Source: Aliivibrio wodanis
GTDB lineage: Bacteria; Pseudomonadota; Gammaproteobacteria; Enterobacterales; Vibrionaceae
Reading direction: 5' to 3'
Length of the DNA: 64,000 nucleotides
Assembly (NCBI GenBank): GCA_000953695.1
Contig: LN554847.1
Location: 685,801-749,800, forward strand
Of this stretch, positions 37,806 to 48,383 are shown piece by piece; within the stretch, counting starts at the first letter, position 1; each line of letters starts with the position of its first letter. The position numbers and the translations under genes are program-made. Under the pieces are notes generated by a model that saw only the letters and a list, made by a program, of their open reading frames with translations, searched no databases and was not told the origin of the DNA.

Positions 37806-38606
37806 TTATATTGCTAACTTCATATTCGCCTTGGACTTTAATTCCAAAATATTCATAAATAATCTTGGGTCATTAATGTCCTTCAACATTGAAAGATCAG
37901 GTAAACAATCATCATCAACATAATCAACAAAATCACCCGACGGATCAAAAACTAAAATATCAAATGCCAATCTATCTAATCCATACAGCCCACGATGGAT
38001 CATGTCAGCAGAAAAAACCAACATATCACCAGCAGCTAAGTTAATGACTTTACCACCTGAAATGTTCTCATGACTCTCACGACCATTTTCTTCTTGTCTA
38101 ACATCATACTCTTCTTCATTATCCCAGCGCTTATGCGTTCCTGGTATAAGTTCCATGCCTAGTTCATCAAATAAAGGCACTCGTAGATGGACAACTTGCG
38201 TCTCGTGAATCACAACTTTTTGAATGTCCACATCATGATCATATTGGCAGTCTCGGTGCCAGAAATCCTTTTGTTGAGGATTCACTGGGTTAAAAAACAA
38301 CTGCGTATTCATAAATGCAGGATTTGTAGCTATTACAGACTCAACTGCATTCATCATTTTTGCTGAGCTAATAAAATTAAAAAGCGCTAATCTATCATCC
38401 GTTTTTAAATACTGGCTACCTGTAATTAATGAGGAATTGAATGCATCGTCATGGTAAAACTCTTCATTATCTTGCTTCCATGATTCATGAAATTTCAATA
38501 TCACTTTTCTTAGCTTTGAAATTTCAGTCTGAGTAAAATAATTTCTAATGACAAAATAGCCTTTCTCTTCATAGTTACTTTGCCATTGGTTTTGATTGTC
38601 TACCAT
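37806..38606 (-). CDS. phytanoyl-CoA dioxygenase family protein
   Basis: A 266-residue Fe(II)/2-oxoglutarate-dependent oxygenase of the PhyH type. The iron triad looks intact: His117 and Asp119 in FWHRD, and His204 in DMIHRGLYG, with Arg212 as the likely 2-oxoglutarate ligand. Substrate cannot be told; relatives hydroxylate fatty acyl chains, ectoine or small metabolites. The gene stands alone between yciH and phnA-type genes in the accessory-looking segment. Confidence 0.85.
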   Translation of the reverse strand: MVDNQNQWQSNYEEKGYFVIRNYFTQTEISKLRKVILKFHESWKQDNEEFYHDDAFNSSLITGSQYLKTDDRLALFNFISSAKMMNAVESVIATNPAFMNTQLFFNPVNPQQKDFWHRDCQYDHDVDIQKVVIHETQVVHLRVPLFDELGMELIPGTHKRWDNEEEYDVRQEENGRESHENISGGKVINLAAGDMLVFSADMIHRGLYGLDRLAFDILVFDPSGDFVDYVDDDCLPDLSMLKDINDPRLFMNILELKSKANMKLAI

Positions 38607-38910
38607 CTTTCGATTCTTGCCTCTGTGCTGTTTCTTACTCTAGATGCGCATAATACTGCTAAATCAGGACCATTCAAGCTTAATAAAAGAATAAAGGTAA
38701 AATGGGGCCAGAATCAATTTTTGTATTTATCATAATTTGAAATTGTAACGCCATTTACGATTATGTTTTACCTCTTTGAAATCCTATGTTTACCCTTGTG
38801 ATACTAAACCTAATAATTACTAATTAAATTACAGTATTCTCACCGCATTCCTTTGTCTTATGGTATAAACTTGGCATAATACAATCACAATTAAATAAAC
38901 AGGCATAATT
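38607..38910. other. intergenic region, 304 bases
   Basis: No gene, hairpin terminator or operator can be supported. It contains a short stretch GGGGCCAGAATCAATTTTT near 38702 that resembles sequences found beside transposase remnants in other proteobacteria, but one copy is not evidence. It must carry the promoters of the divergent PhyH and PhnA-type genes. Confidence 0.4.
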
Positions 38911-39477
38911 ATGAGCACTGAAACAACACTATTAACTCGCTGCGATTCTAAATGTGAACTATGTGGTTCTGCAAACTCTCTTGCACCATTCGCAGTTCCG
39001 CCAAAAACGGACATCAATGTAGATAACTGTGTAATGATTTGTGATACATGTACTGCACAAATCGAAGATTCAGAAACAATGGATGTTAATCACTGGCGTT
39101 GTCTAAATGACTCTATGTGGAGCCAAGTACCTACAGTTCAAGTTATGTCTTACGTTTTACTAAGCAAACTAGCTTCTGAGTCTTGGGCTCAAGATTCTTT
39201 AGATATGATGTACGTTGAAGAAGACGTTAAAGAATGGGCTGAAAAAGCACTTCTTGCTGACGGCGAAAAACCACGTGACATCAACGGCGTTGAGCTTAAA
39301 AAAGGTGACGACGTAACAGTTACTAAAGACCTTCCAGTTAAAGGCACTAACCAAGTAATCAAACAAGGCACTGTTATCCGTGGCATCAGCCTTGGAGACG
39401 ATCCTCGTTTAGTTTCTGGTAAAGCTAACGGTGGTCAATCTATGTATGTTATCGCTGAATTCTGTCGTAAAAAGTAA
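38911..39477 (+). CDS. PhnA/YjdM-type protein
   Basis: A 188-residue protein with an amino-terminal zinc-ribbon-like section (CDSKCELCG and CDTC) and a carboxyl PhnA domain (DINGVELKKGDDVTVTKDLPVKGTN, GTVIRGISLGDDP). Despite the name, the family is not shown to act in phosphonate breakdown. The codon use is unusually regular compared with neighbours, which suggests high expression. It has a strong terminator. Confidence 0.85.
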   Translation: MSTETTLLTRCDSKCELCGSANSLAPFAVPPKTDINVDNCVMICDTCTAQIEDSETMDVNHWRCLNDSMWSQVPTVQVMSYVLLSKLASESWAQDSLDMMYVEEDVKEWAEKALLADGEKPRDINGVELKKGDDVTVTKDLPVKGTNQVIKQGTVIRGISLGDDPRLVSGKANGGQSMYVIAEFCRKK

Positions 39478-39503
39478 TTCGTTACTTAATAATCTGACAG
39501 ACG

Positions 39504-39531
39504 AAAAAAGACGCTTAATTGCGTCTTTTTT
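39504..39531. terminator. bidirectional terminator
   Basis: AAAAAAGACGC, loop TTAATT, GCGTCTTTTTT. It ends the PhnA-type gene. Confidence 0.93.
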
Positions 39532-39624
39532 ATATCTGCGATTTGTTATTATTCATTTATTTAAGTAAATATGCAAAGTGAAAATTAAAACCTCGGTATA
39601 TTTCTAATCAATGTGTATATTTAT

Positions 39625-40581
39625 TCACATAAAGCTTAAGTTATCACTCGCTTTCTTCAAACGCTCAAATCCACGCTTATCGTATTTTTGTGTGGTAATG
39701 ATACTTGCATGCCCCATCGCATCTTTTACGGTAGAGATATCCTCGCCATTATCTAACAGCATTGAAGCAAAAGTTCTTCGGCAATCATGCGGAGAAAATG
39801 CATTTACCCCAGCCTGTTTTCGTCTTTCATTCAGTATATGCAAGATAGCTTGTGAGGTCAGTTTATCATCGGTTACTGCATCAAAACGTCTTATACGGGT
39901 AAACAGAGCTCGCTCATTATTGCCACTGACGGTGGTTAGCCATAAAGCTAATAGCGTTAAAGACTGTTGAGGTAAATAGCACATACGCTCCTTATTACCT
40001 TTTCCGAGTACGCGTAATGACCCCTCTTCTGCATTAAAACTACCAATACAACAATCCACAATTTCTGAGCGTCTTAAACCACAGCCTAATAACACACCTA
40101 AAATAGCACTGTCTCGAATGCCTTTTATGGTTTGGTCATTACAAGAAGAAAACAACAATTGGATTTCATTACTAGATAAGGCCCGACCTTTAGCTAATCG
40201 AGAGCCTTTCATTTGTTTAATGTGCTTTATTAATTGGTAGTTTTCAGTCGTGATTTTTTTCGATAACCACAGTTCTTGAGCCACACCTTTGATTGCCGCA
40301 ATGTAAGTATTGATGGTAGCCGATTCTAATTTTTCAGATTTTAATGCCTCAATGACACCAAGTACGTAATCACGATTTATCTGATCCCATGGGCAGTTGT
40401 TTAAATTAAAAGATCCAAGAAGATGCGCGATCTTATTTAAATTTGATCTCATCGTTGATCGGCTATTTTCAGAGTTTAGTGATAACAAATATGCCTGAGC
40501 TGCATTTAAGCTACTCACTTTAGGCATGGTTAGTCCTACTGAAATATCATTACTTAAAAGTGTTACGCCGTCACTACTCAT
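39625..40581 (-). CDS. tyrosine recombinase / integrase, complete
   Basis: A 318-residue XerC/D-like recombinase with all catalytic residues: Arg170 (CGLRRSE), Lys194 (GKGNKER), His265 and Arg268 (PHDCRRTFA), His291 (MGHASI) and Tyr300 (QKYDKR). The amino half (about residues 20-110) is the core-binding domain. It is probably an active site-specific recombinase but not the housekeeping XerC or XerD, given the sequence differences. No integron attC arrays or phage genes are nearby. Confidence 0.88.
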   Translation of the reverse strand: MSSDGVTLLSNDISVGLTMPKVSSLNAAQAYLLSLNSENSRSTMRSNLNKIAHLLGSFNLNNCPWDQINRDYVLGVIEALKSEKLESATINTYIAAIKGVAQELWLSKKITTENYQLIKHIKQMKGSRLAKGRALSSNEIQLLFSSCNDQTIKGIRDSAILGVLLGCGLRRSEIVDCCIGSFNAEEGSLRVLGKGNKERMCYLPQQSLTLLALWLTTVSGNNERALFTRIRRFDAVTDDKLTSQAILHILNERRKQAGVNAFSPHDCRRTFASMLLDNGEDISTVKDAMGHASIITTQKYDKRGFERLKKASDNLSFM

Positions 40582-40886
40582 TGATTTACAACTTATTTAT
40601 TAATCTGACCCTAGTATATGATCATTCTCTACTTTTCCAAAGGTACATTTTAATAAGTAGAGATCCATTTTGGATCCTTTGAGTAGATATTGATGATAAA
40701 CACACCATTAAGATCTGTTTTATATGGATCGTTATCGCTGTCTAAAATGAGTGCTAAGTAAGTATGTTAGGTATACTAAGGAAAGATTTTAAGAAGACTG
40801 TGATTGGTATTATTATTGTTGGAAAGCAGATGAAAAAAAACCGAGTACAAAATACTCGGTTTAATCTATTTAATAAACACGTTTAA
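40582..40886. other. intergenic region between the integrase and pntB
   Basis: AT-rich, 305 bases. The first half would hold the integrase promoter. A half-element GATTGGTAT near 40802 matches one end of the palindromic repeat at 15342-15389, but no second half is present. The pntB terminator is at its right end. Confidence 0.5.
40838..40862 (-). terminator. terminator of the pntAB operon
   Basis: AAACCGAGTA, loop CAAAA, TACTCGGTTT; on the minus strand the stem is followed by a run of T, about 25 bases beyond the pntB stop. Confidence 0.92.
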
Positions 40887-42263
40887 TTAAAGATGTTTAC
40901 TGATCTCAACACATGTCTCTTTTGCATCACCAAAAAGCATTTCAGTGTTTTCTTTAAAGAACAATGGGTTTTGAACACCAGCATAACCTGTGTTCATAGA
41001 GCGTTTAAATACGATTACGTTTTTCGCATTCCACACCTCAAGAACAGGCATACCTGCGATTGGACTATTTGGATCTTCCATCGCTGCTGGGTTAACGGTA
41101 TCGTTCGCACCAATAACTAGAACTGTATCTATTTCAGATAAGTCATCATTGATTTCGTCCATTTCAAGAACGATATCATACGGTACTTTTGCTTCAGCAA
41201 GCAGTACGTTCATGTGACCTGGTAGACGCCCCGCAACTGGGTGAATACCGAAACGTACATTAATACCCTGTGCACGAAGTTTTTCTGTAATTTCATGAAC
41301 TGGATACTGAGCTTGAGCAACGGCCATACCGTACCCTGGAGTGATAACTACTGACTTAGAGTTTTTAAGCATTTCGGCTACTTCTTCAGTGGTTGTTTCA
41401 CGATGCTCACCCTGCTCTTCATCATCTGAAGAAACCACAACATCTTGACCAAAACCACCAGCAATAACACTGATGAAAGAACGGTTCATTGCTTTACACA
41501 TGATGTAAGAAAGGATCGCACCTGAAGAACCAACTAACGCACCAGTCACAATAAGAAGATCATTTGATAGCATGAAACCTGCTGCTGCTGCTGCCCAACC
41601 AGAATATGAATTCAACATTGAAACAACCACTGGCATATCTGCGCCACCGATTGAAGCAACTAAATGATAACCAAATGCAAAGGCAATTAGAGTTACTAAG
41701 ATAATTGCGAACATGCTGCCTTCAACACTAACGAAATAGTACAGAAGTATTGCTGAAGCAACTAATGCTAATAAGTTTAATTTATGGCGATGTGGTAATT
41801 GAAGCGCAGATGAATCAATAACACCTCGTAATTTGCCAAATGCAACTAAAGAACCTGTAAATGTAACCGCACCGATGAAGATACCTAAGAAAACTTCAAC
41901 TAAATGAATATTTAGTAATGCACCTGTAAGTTCACCATGGTCGATATAGCTATTATAACCAACAAGCACCGCTGCCATACCAACAAAGCTGTGAAGTATT
42001 GCCACAAGTTCTGGCATTTCTGTCATTTCAACTTTCTTTGCATAGTAAAGACCAATCGCACCACCCATAGCCATCGCTACGAGGATCCAACCTGTACCCG
42101 CTGAATCAGGACCAAAAATAGTCGCGATTAAAGCGATAGCCATACCTGTAATACCGTAGTAATTACCATTACGAGCGGTTTCTTGTTTAGACAGACCTGC
42201 TAAACTCATGATAAATAGAACGGCAGATACAATATAGGCTGCTTGAACTAATCCTGCTGACAT
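40887..42263 (-). CDS. pntB: NAD(P) transhydrogenase subunit beta
   Basis: Beta subunit of the proton-translocating transhydrogenase, which uses the proton gradient to drive NADPH formation from NADH. About nine membrane segments (residues 1-260) are followed by the soluble NADP-binding domain with [13 protein letters not shown] and [10 protein letters not shown]. The 458 residues and the ending KHL fit the family. It starts 11 bases after pntA and is the second gene of the pair. Confidence 0.96.
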   Translation of the reverse strand: MSAGLVQAAYIVSAVLFIMSLAGLSKQETARNGNYYGITGMAIALIATIFGPDSAGTGWILVAMAMGGAIGLYYAKKVEMTEMPELVAILHSFVGMAAVLVGYNSYIDHGELTGALLNIHLVEVFLGIFIGAVTFTGSLVAFGKLRGVIDSSALQLPHRHKLNLLALVASAILLYYFVSVEGSMFAIILVTLIAFAFGYHLVASIGGADMPVVVSMLNSYSGWAAAAAGFMLSNDLLIVTGALVGSSGAILSYIMCKAMNRSFISVIAGGFGQDVVVSSDDEEQGEHRETTTEEVAEMLKNSKSVVITPGYGMAVAQAQYPVHEITEKLRAQGINVRFGIHPVAGRLPGHMNVLLAEAKVPYDIVLEMDEINDDLSEIDTVLVIGANDTVNPAAMEDPNSPIAGMPVLEVWNAKNVIVFKRSMNTGYAGVQNPLFFKENTEMLFGDAKETCVEISKHL

Positions 42264-42274
42264 TATTCTACCCC

Positions 42275-43831
42275 TTACTTATCTTTACGGAACATTTCAA
42301 GCATGCGCTTGGTTACAGCAAATCCACCGAATATATTAATACTCGCGATCAGAACTGCAATAAATGCTAAAAATGAAACAACGCCATTTCCCTGACCCAC
42401 TTGCAGCAATGCGCCTACAATGATGATTCCTGAAATAGCATTTGTTACTGACATTAATGGTGTGTGCAATGAATGACTCACATTCCAAACGACATAGTAA
42501 CCAACAATACACGCCAAAATAAATACGGTAAAGTGAGCTAAAAATGCAGCGGGAGCAACAGAAGCCACCCAACCAAATGCAGCAATACCAGCCCCGATCA
42601 TCCCGAATTTCTTAACCGGAGACATTGGCTCTTCCACTTTAGGCTCAAGCTTGGCTTTTGGCGCTGTTTTTGCTTGAGGTTGAGCTGAGACTTGAATTGG
42701 TGGCGCAGGCCATGTTACTTCACCGTCTTTAACAACGGTAACACCACGAAGAACTACGTCTTCAAAATCAATGTTAATGTGACCGTCTTTTTCTTTAGAT
42801 AGAAGTTTAAGAAGGTTAACTAGGTTAGTGCCATATAGTTGAGATGATTGCGTTGGTAAACGACCAACCATATCTGTATAACCAATAACTTTAACACCAT
42901 TTTCTGTTGTGATAACTTGATCTTTTACTGTGTATTCACAGTTACCGCCATTAGCCGCTGCCAAGTCAACAATCACACTGCCCGCTTGCATGCTATCAAC
43001 CATCGCTTTAGTAATTAGCTTTGGTGCGGGACGACCAGGAATAAGAGCGGTTGTAATGATGATATCAACATCTTTAGCTTGAGCGGCATATAGCTCTTCT
43101 GCTTTTTTGTTGAACTCATCAGACATTTCTTTTGCGTAGCCATCACCAGAACCAGAGTTTTCTTTGAAATCAACTTCAAGAAACTCTGCTCCCATTGATT
43201 GCACTTGTTCTTTTACTTCAGGACGAACATCAAATGAGCGAACGATTGCGCCAAGACTACCCGCGGCACCAATAGCAGCAAGACCTGCAACCCCTGCACC
43301 AGCAACAAGTACTTTTGCTGGTGGAACTTTACCTGCTGCTGTAATTTGACCTGTAAAGAAACGACCAAATTCATGTGCAGCTTCGACTACTGCACGGTAA
43401 CCCGCAATGTTAGCCATTGAACTTAATGCATCCAATGCTTGTGCACGAGAAATACGAGGAACCGAATCCATCGCCATTACATTAATTTTTTTTGTCGCTA
43501 ATTTAGCAAGTAGTTCTTCATTTTGAGCAGGCCAAATAAAGCTAACGAGGCTAGTTCCATCTTGAAGAAGCTCAAACTCATCAACACCGGTTTCAGCATT
43601 AAGCTGAGGTGCATTTACTTTGAGGATAAGTTCTGATTTCCAAACATCATCAGCAGAAACAATGGTAGCGCCTGCTTTTTCAAATGCGGAATCATCAAAA
43701 CTGGCTAAGATACCGGCGTTAGTTTCTATCACGACGGTAAAGCCAAGCTTTAATAGCTGTTCAACAGTTTTAGGGGTCGCTGCGACGCGAGTCTCCCCTG
43801 TGAGTACTTCTCTAGGTACACCAATTTGCAT
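42275..43831 (-). CDS. pntA: NAD(P) transhydrogenase subunit alpha
   Basis: Alpha subunit with the NAD-binding domain ([17 protein letters not shown] at the start, [13 protein letters not shown] Rossmann loop) and four membrane helices at the carboxyl end. The 518 residues fit the fused alpha form seen in gammaproteobacteria. The ATG at 43831 is preferred because AAGGA lies upstream and the family begins MQIGVPRE; a longer frame opens 17 codons earlier. Confidence 0.96.
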   Translation of the reverse strand: MQIGVPREVLTGETRVAATPKTVEQLLKLGFTVVIETNAGILASFDDSAFEKAGATIVSADDVWKSELILKVNAPQLNAETGVDEFELLQDGTSLVSFIWPAQNEELLAKLATKKINVMAMDSVPRISRAQALDALSSMANIAGYRAVVEAAHEFGRFFTGQITAAGKVPPAKVLVAGAGVAGLAAIGAAGSLGAIVRSFDVRPEVKEQVQSMGAEFLEVDFKENSGSGDGYAKEMSDEFNKKAEELYAAQAKDVDIIITTALIPGRPAPKLITKAMVDSMQAGSVIVDLAAANGGNCEYTVKDQVITTENGVKVIGYTDMVGRLPTQSSQLYGTNLVNLLKLLSKEKDGHINIDFEDVVLRGVTVVKDGEVTWPAPPIQVSAQPQAKTAPKAKLEPKVEEPMSPVKKFGMIGAGIAAFGWVASVAPAAFLAHFTVFILACIVGYYVVWNVSHSLHTPLMSVTNAISGIIIVGALLQVGQGNGVVSFLAFIAVLIASINIFGGFAVTKRMLEMFRKDK

Positions 43832-44088
43832 AGTTATTCCTTTACTATTGGCATGAATTAATACTTTAGTTGTATCGAACATACGATATTAATTCAAGTA
43901 TTTTGTAATAAAATGACATAATTCTATTGCATTAAATAAATATCTCGTTACTCTCGCTTCAATCAAGTAAAAAAACAACATTCCATGACAAAGCAGAGAT
44001 CAAACCACTTTATCTTACTGGTTGATTTGAACAACAAGTATAGAGTGAAAAATAAACACAATTCTAATCTATATCAATTTCGTTACGT

Positions 44089-44364
44089 TTATTTAAAAAT
44101 TGACTCACCCATTTGATCAATTAACATCTTCGCCTTGCGAAGCATTAGTTCATCAGCATCATTTTTCGAAGAGATAACATCGGAACGTATAAAACGGTGA
44201 GATTTTAGCTCTCCATTTATTTCTTTTGTTATTTTTCCAGCAATGCGAAATTGAGCGCCATCTGCCTCTGAGTTTGGATAGATAAAAAAAGTATTATATT
44301 CAATTGCTTCAATGATAGGTTCTTGCTTAGGAGAAGAACCAAATAGACGTGAAAAAAGCCCCAT
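44089..44364 (-). CDS. HlyU-family small protein
   Basis: A 91-residue cytoplasmic protein with GAQFRIAGKITKEINGELKSHRFIRSD and LMLRKAKMLIDQMGESIF, the conserved text of the Pfam HlyU family. This is distinct from the ArsR-type HlyU regulator of V. cholerae despite the shared name. No function can be given. It stands alone between pntA and the OmpA-like lipoprotein. Confidence 0.82.
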   Translation of the reverse strand: MGLFSRLFGSSPKQEPIIEAIEYNTFFIYPNSEADGAQFRIAGKITKEINGELKSHRFIRSDVISSKNDADELMLRKAKMLIDQMGESIFK

Positions 44365-44456
44365 TTCATTTTCCTTTTTGAAATAAGGCTGTATTATACC
44401 CCAACGATAACAGGTTTGAGTAATAACTATTTAGTTATAAGTTAGGTAATTATAAA

Positions 44457-45014
44457 TCATGAGTTATTGTTGAATAACTCAGTAATTGGCGTTATACGTA
44501 TTTCAATGCGACGATTTCTCTTACGACCATCTTGATTTTTATTTGAAGCGATAGGCTCTTCTTCACCAAAACCATAGGTATTCATTCGATTTAAACTCAC
44601 GCCTTGCTCTTCCAACAGCGCTTGAACTGAGTCGGCTCGTTTGTTTGATAACGCCATATTAAATTGTTTACTTCCACGGCTATCAGTATGTCCAGCAATA
44701 AATATTTCTGATTCTGGTTTATCTTTTAATAATTGAGCAAGTTTTGATAATACCTCTTTACTTTCTATTTTTATTTCCGTACTACCTGAATCAAAACTTT
44801 TATCACCATTTAGCAAAAGAATAACTTCACCTTTGGATGTAGCAATACTGCCAACATCACTGGTGATAAATTGTTGTAGTTCACGATCATGATAGTTAAT
44901 AAAGGTTTCTATCGTTGTTGTATCCTCAATAACTAAAGTCTTATTATTTGGCGCACTTTGACAGCCAACTAAAAAGCTTGTTGCTATGATTAATCCAAGT
45001 ATCTGTTTTTTCAT
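44457..45014 (-). CDS. OmpA-family lipoprotein
   Basis: A 185-residue lipoprotein with lipobox FLVGC and an OmpA-like peptidoglycan-binding domain at about residues 70-175: FDSGSTEIK, IAGHTDSRGSKQFNMALSNKRADSV and DGRKRNRRIEI. This is the Pal/OmpA class that anchors the outer membrane to the wall. It is close to but separate from the efflux operon, ending 127 bases downstream of it. Confidence 0.9.
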   Translation of the reverse strand: MKKQILGLIIATSFLVGCQSAPNNKTLVIEDTTTIETFINYHDRELQQFITSDVGSIATSKGEVILLLNGDKSFDSGSTEIKIESKEVLSKLAQLLKDKPESEIFIAGHTDSRGSKQFNMALSNKRADSVQALLEEQGVSLNRMNTYGFGEEEPIASNKNQDGRKRNRRIEIRITPITELFNNNS

Positions 45015-45140
45015 TAGTAAATATCCCTAGTCCAACGTAGAGTTAATTTAACAAACTTCTCTTACAGTTACCTGCTAAGTAAAAATCAAATCGAGACACT
45101 TCAAGATCATATGAAACTATGCTGTTACTCAGTATCAAAT

Positions 45141-46250
45141 TTAAGATTGCCTTTTCTTATATACTAATAGTATACAGAATGAATAAATCACACATAGTCC
45201 ATAAAGCCCACTTATATTTGATTGTATACTTTGTAGCTCTGCACCCTGTTGGTTTAGTGTTAGAAACCCATTAATGGCAAACCCACTTGGTAATAGATGC
45301 ATCACATCTGTTAGTAGGGATGGAATTAATTCTGTTGGCCAAATAAACCCAGCACTAAAAATAATAGGCATTGAACTAAATAAGACGACTAATAGAATAC
45401 TTTCAGGTGTGGGTAACAACCAAGCAAGCAGCATTCCAAATAAAATAACTGAAGAGATAAATGGTATCAGTAAGATTAAAAGATCTAAGGGTGAAGAAAA
45501 TCTACCTATATTATAAAAATCAAAAATATAACCAAAATAGAAACAGGCTAAGACTAATTCACTGCATAAGAAGATTGTGAATCTTGCGCTTAAATGAGCG
45601 ATCGTATTTTCATTTACGCTCGTTGCTTTTTGTCTAACACCTACAGCCATTAATAGTGTTTGTTGTAAAATGAGAACAAATACAGCAGGCACTACATATT
45701 GTACATATCCCATATTATGATTAAATACAGGAACATAGTTAGATTTAAAAGGTTGAAATGTATTAATTGCACTATTGATTGGAGTTCCATCAATAGTCAT
45801 ATGAGCAACTTTATACTCAGCAGCTACTGCCCCCCCAGCCTTCATTAACCCCTCAATAATAGTTCCATAAATTAAAAAATAAGAAGCATCGCCAGCATAG
45901 GCTACAGTGGGTGCATGACCTAATTGCAGTTTTTTAGTAAAATTATCAGGGATCACCAAAAAGCCACTTACTGTGTTATTTAGAAACAGTTGTTTAGCCT
46001 CTTTAACACTCTCAGCTTGTGCAACAACATTAACTTGTTGCGAGACATTTACCATTTGAATGAATTTTCGACTAAGCGCAGACTTATCCATATCCACCAC
46101 GGTAATTTTTTGCTCTTCAGGACTCTGTTGCTGATAAGGCAATGGATATAAAAAAGCATAAAACAATACACCGCCGATCATTGCCATCACAATAGTAGGA
46201 TTAGTAAAAATAGCTTTTGCTTCATCTTTTATTAACTTAAGAAATGACAT
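45141..46250 (-). CDS. ABC-2 type permease (second permease of efflux operon)
   Basis: A 369-residue inner-membrane protein of the ABC-2 / YhhJ type: one amino-terminal helix (about 20-38), a large periplasmic region (VVDMDKSALSRKFIQMV), then five helices from about 185 on. It lies three bases after the first permease, and the two probably form a heterodimer. No ATP-binding protein is encoded in the operon. Export of an unknown compound with the adjacent HlyD and TolC proteins is inferred. Confidence 0.85.
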   Translation of the reverse strand: MSFLKLIKDEAKAIFTNPTIVMAMIGGVLFYAFLYPLPYQQQSPEEQKITVVDMDKSALSRKFIQMVNVSQQVNVVAQAESVKEAKQLFLNNTVSGFLVIPDNFTKKLQLGHAPTVAYAGDASYFLIYGTIIEGLMKAGGAVAAEYKVAHMTIDGTPINSAINTFQPFKSNYVPVFNHNMGYVQYVVPAVFVLILQQTLLMAVGVRQKATSVNENTIAHLSARFTIFLCSELVLACFYFGYIFDFYNIGRFSSPLDLLILLIPFISSVILFGMLLAWLLPTPESILLVVLFSSMPIIFSAGFIWPTELIPSLLTDVMHLLPSGFAINGFLTLNQQGAELQSIQSNISGLYGLCVIYSFCILLVYKKRQS

Positions 46251-46253
46251 ACA

Positions 46254-47369
46254 TTACTTCCTTAATCGAGCAATAAGCAATAGTAAAGGTAAGGTGAATA
46301 GCATTAGAGCTGCCAGATTGGGTGCTGTTTGTCCAAGGCTATAACCATAATTAGTTTGTTCAATTTGAGAACGTACAAAATGGCTTGCTGGTAAAACAGA
46401 ATGCCAAAACGTTGCTAGGCTATTCATGTCAGAAACAGGAAAAGTAACACCTAAAAAAGCAAAGCTTGGTGCAGTATATGCACCAGAGATACTCATCGCT
46501 TTTACTATGTCATTAGTGGCATAACTGATAACTATACCTAAACTAATACATGCAGCTGTCATTGCGCTCATACTGAGTAAAAATGTAGAGAGCTGAGAAT
46601 CAAAAGGGAAATTCAAAATCCCGTATAAAAAATAAAATAGAGCCCCACCGAGTCCCATCCCAACCCAAAAATAAACACTCATAAATTGAATTATTTTCGT
46701 GGTTGTTTGTGAAGTAAACCATGCTTGTATATCATGACTCCCACTTCTGACCATCTCATTTTTCATAGCCCAAATCATGCCAACAATAATCGCCATTTGC
46801 CAAATAGCAGGTAAAATAGCAGAAACCAAAAATTGATTGTAATTACTGCCAAGGTTAAATAAAGGCGTTACTTGTACTTTTATTGGAACTGCAGAATTAA
46901 TTGCCTGCGTCCAAGTTGTGTCTTTCGTTGTTAAGGTTTTTACCGTGGTTAATTTAGCTTGAATTGTCATATCAGTTTGCATTAATGCTGAATTGATCTG
47001 TTTCGCAATCAAAATAAATTGTGCGTTATAAAAACCTGAAACTTGAGGACTTCTCCCTAGTAATACATCTCTTTCAAAGTGTGGTGGAATAATAACATAG
47101 CCATAATTATCACCTTTTTTAAGCGCTTGATTAGCCATTTGGTTATTAGGCTGAACAGAACGAATTTTCAGTGTTGGAGTAGCATCATAGTCACGAATGA
47201 TCATCCTAGATAAGCTAGATTGATCAAGATCCACCACATCGATCGGCAACTCTCGAACAACCGAAGCTGAAAATACCCACCAAATTAGTAAAGATAATAT
47301 CAAAGGTAAACCGAAAGTAATGGAGATTAACCATGGATTTGAGTAATAAGAGCGCCAAAATTCTTTCAT
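46254..47369 (-). CDS. ABC-2 type permease (first permease of efflux operon)
   Basis: A 371-residue protein with the same layout as its neighbour: one amino-terminal helix (LISITFGLPLILSLLIWWVF), a large outside loop (PIDVVDLDQSSLSRMIIRDY) and helices in the second half. The two permeases share the phrase VDxDxSxLSRxxI, indicating an ancient duplication. It follows the HlyD gene by 29 bases in the same operon. Confidence 0.85.
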   Translation of the reverse strand: MKEFWRSYYSNPWLISITFGLPLILSLLIWWVFSASVVRELPIDVVDLDQSSLSRMIIRDYDATPTLKIRSVQPNNQMANQALKKGDNYGYVIIPPHFERDVLLGRSPQVSGFYNAQFILIAKQINSALMQTDMTIQAKLTTVKTLTTKDTTWTQAINSAVPIKVQVTPLFNLGSNYNQFLVSAILPAIWQMAIIVGMIWAMKNEMVRSGSHDIQAWFTSQTTTKIIQFMSVYFWVGMGLGGALFYFLYGILNFPFDSQLSTFLLSMSAMTAACISLGIVISYATNDIVKAMSISGAYTAPSFAFLGVTFPVSDMNSLATFWHSVLPASHFVRSQIEQTNYGYSLGQTAPNLAALMLFTLPLLLLIARLRK

Positions 47370-47398
47370 AAAATCAACTATAACCGATTGATGTAATA

Positions 47399-48379
47399 CT
47401 AATTATCAAGTTTAACTATTGCACTCATTCCTACACGTAAATTAGGAATAGTATTTATAGGACGAGCTTCGATTTCAAATGTTTTCAAATCAAAACCTTG
47501 GCTGTTATCTGTCGCGCGCCACGTTGCGTAATCACCCATAACGGCAATATGAGTGATCTTAAACGGAATGGTTTGATCAAGCGCTGGTAAATACACATCA
47601 ATTGATTGATCTTTCTTATATTCTTTTAATCTATCTTCTCTAACATGAAACACCGCCCATGCTTGGTTAATATCAATCACACTAACAACAGGGAAACCTT
47701 GAGGTGCAATTTCACCAGCATTAAGCATTACTTGAGATACCTCTCCGTTATACCAACTGTCAATTTTAGTATCTGCCACATAAGCTTCTACTTCAGCAAC
47801 CGATCCCATGGCCATTTTTACTTTTTCATTAGCAGCACGTTTAGTTTCAGAACGGGCTCCTTCTTTTGCCATTTGATACATTTGGAAAGCAGCACTTTCT
47901 GTATATTTAGCTGCTTGCCATTGCGTAAAGGTTTCATCCTTTTTTTGCTCAGCCACAACACCATCATGATATAAATTATTTACACGGGCATAGGTCTTTT
48001 CAAGTAATTGACTTGCTGCTTTTGCTTTCTTCCACTGATCTTTTGATGCCGCAATTTGTTGAGATCTTGCACCTTGCTCTGCTTCTTCTGCTAATGCGCT
48101 TGCTGCTGCTTCACCTGCTTTTGCTTGAGCAAGTTTAGCCTCTATTTCAGGGCTATAGAGAGAGAAAACCGCTTGTCCTTTTTCTATCATTTCCCCCTTC
48201 TTAACGAAAATATTTTCAATACGCCCAGGGACCTTAGAAGAGATATTATATTGCTCTGCTTCTATTTGCCCCTGCAATAATTCAGGTCGAGGCTGATATG
48301 CAGCCCAAAAGCTATAACCAACCCAACTGACTATCCCAATAACAGCACACGAACCTATAACCTTTTTTGCAGAACTCAT
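47399..48379 (-). CDS. HlyD-family periplasmic adaptor protein
   Basis: A 326-residue membrane-fusion protein with a membrane anchor near residues 5-22, biotinyl-lipoyl-like half motifs (GQIEAEQYNISSKVPGRIENI) and a long coiled hairpin with alanine-rich segments (AKAGEAAASALAEEAEQ). It would bridge the inner-membrane permeases to TolC. The ATG at 48379 has AAGGG upstream and follows the TolC-like gene by four bases. Family match is to the YhiI/EmrA-like adaptors. Confidence 0.9.
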   Translation of the reverse strand: MSSAKKVIGSCAVIGIVSWVGYSFWAAYQPRPELLQGQIEAEQYNISSKVPGRIENIFVKKGEMIEKGQAVFSLYSPEIEAKLAQAKAGEAAASALAEEAEQGARSQQIAASKDQWKKAKAASQLLEKTYARVNNLYHDGVVAEQKKDETFTQWQAAKYTESAAFQMYQMAKEGARSETKRAANEKVKMAMGSVAEVEAYVADTKIDSWYNGEVSQVMLNAGEIAPQGFPVVSVIDINQAWAVFHVREDRLKEYKKDQSIDVYLPALDQTIPFKITHIAVMGDYATWRATDNSQGFDLKTFEIEARPINTIPNLRVGMSAIVKLDN

Positions 48380-48383
48380 TATA

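Noticed and set aside
38695-38730. GGGGCCAGAATCAATTTTT as a remnant of a mobile element
   Set aside because: Only one copy is seen in the window and no inverted repeat or transposase fragment is next to it.
39611-39970. 119-codon frame opposite the complete integrase
   Set aside because: The opposite strand encodes all catalytic residues of a recombinase, so this frame is a by-product.
40795-40815. second copy of the 48-bp palindromic repeat
   Set aside because: Only the GATTGGTAT end is present; the rest does not match the unit.
47645-47974. 109-codon frame on the plus strand inside the HlyD gene
   Set aside because: It is the mirror of a strongly supported coding region and has no domain, ribosome-binding site or conserved look.
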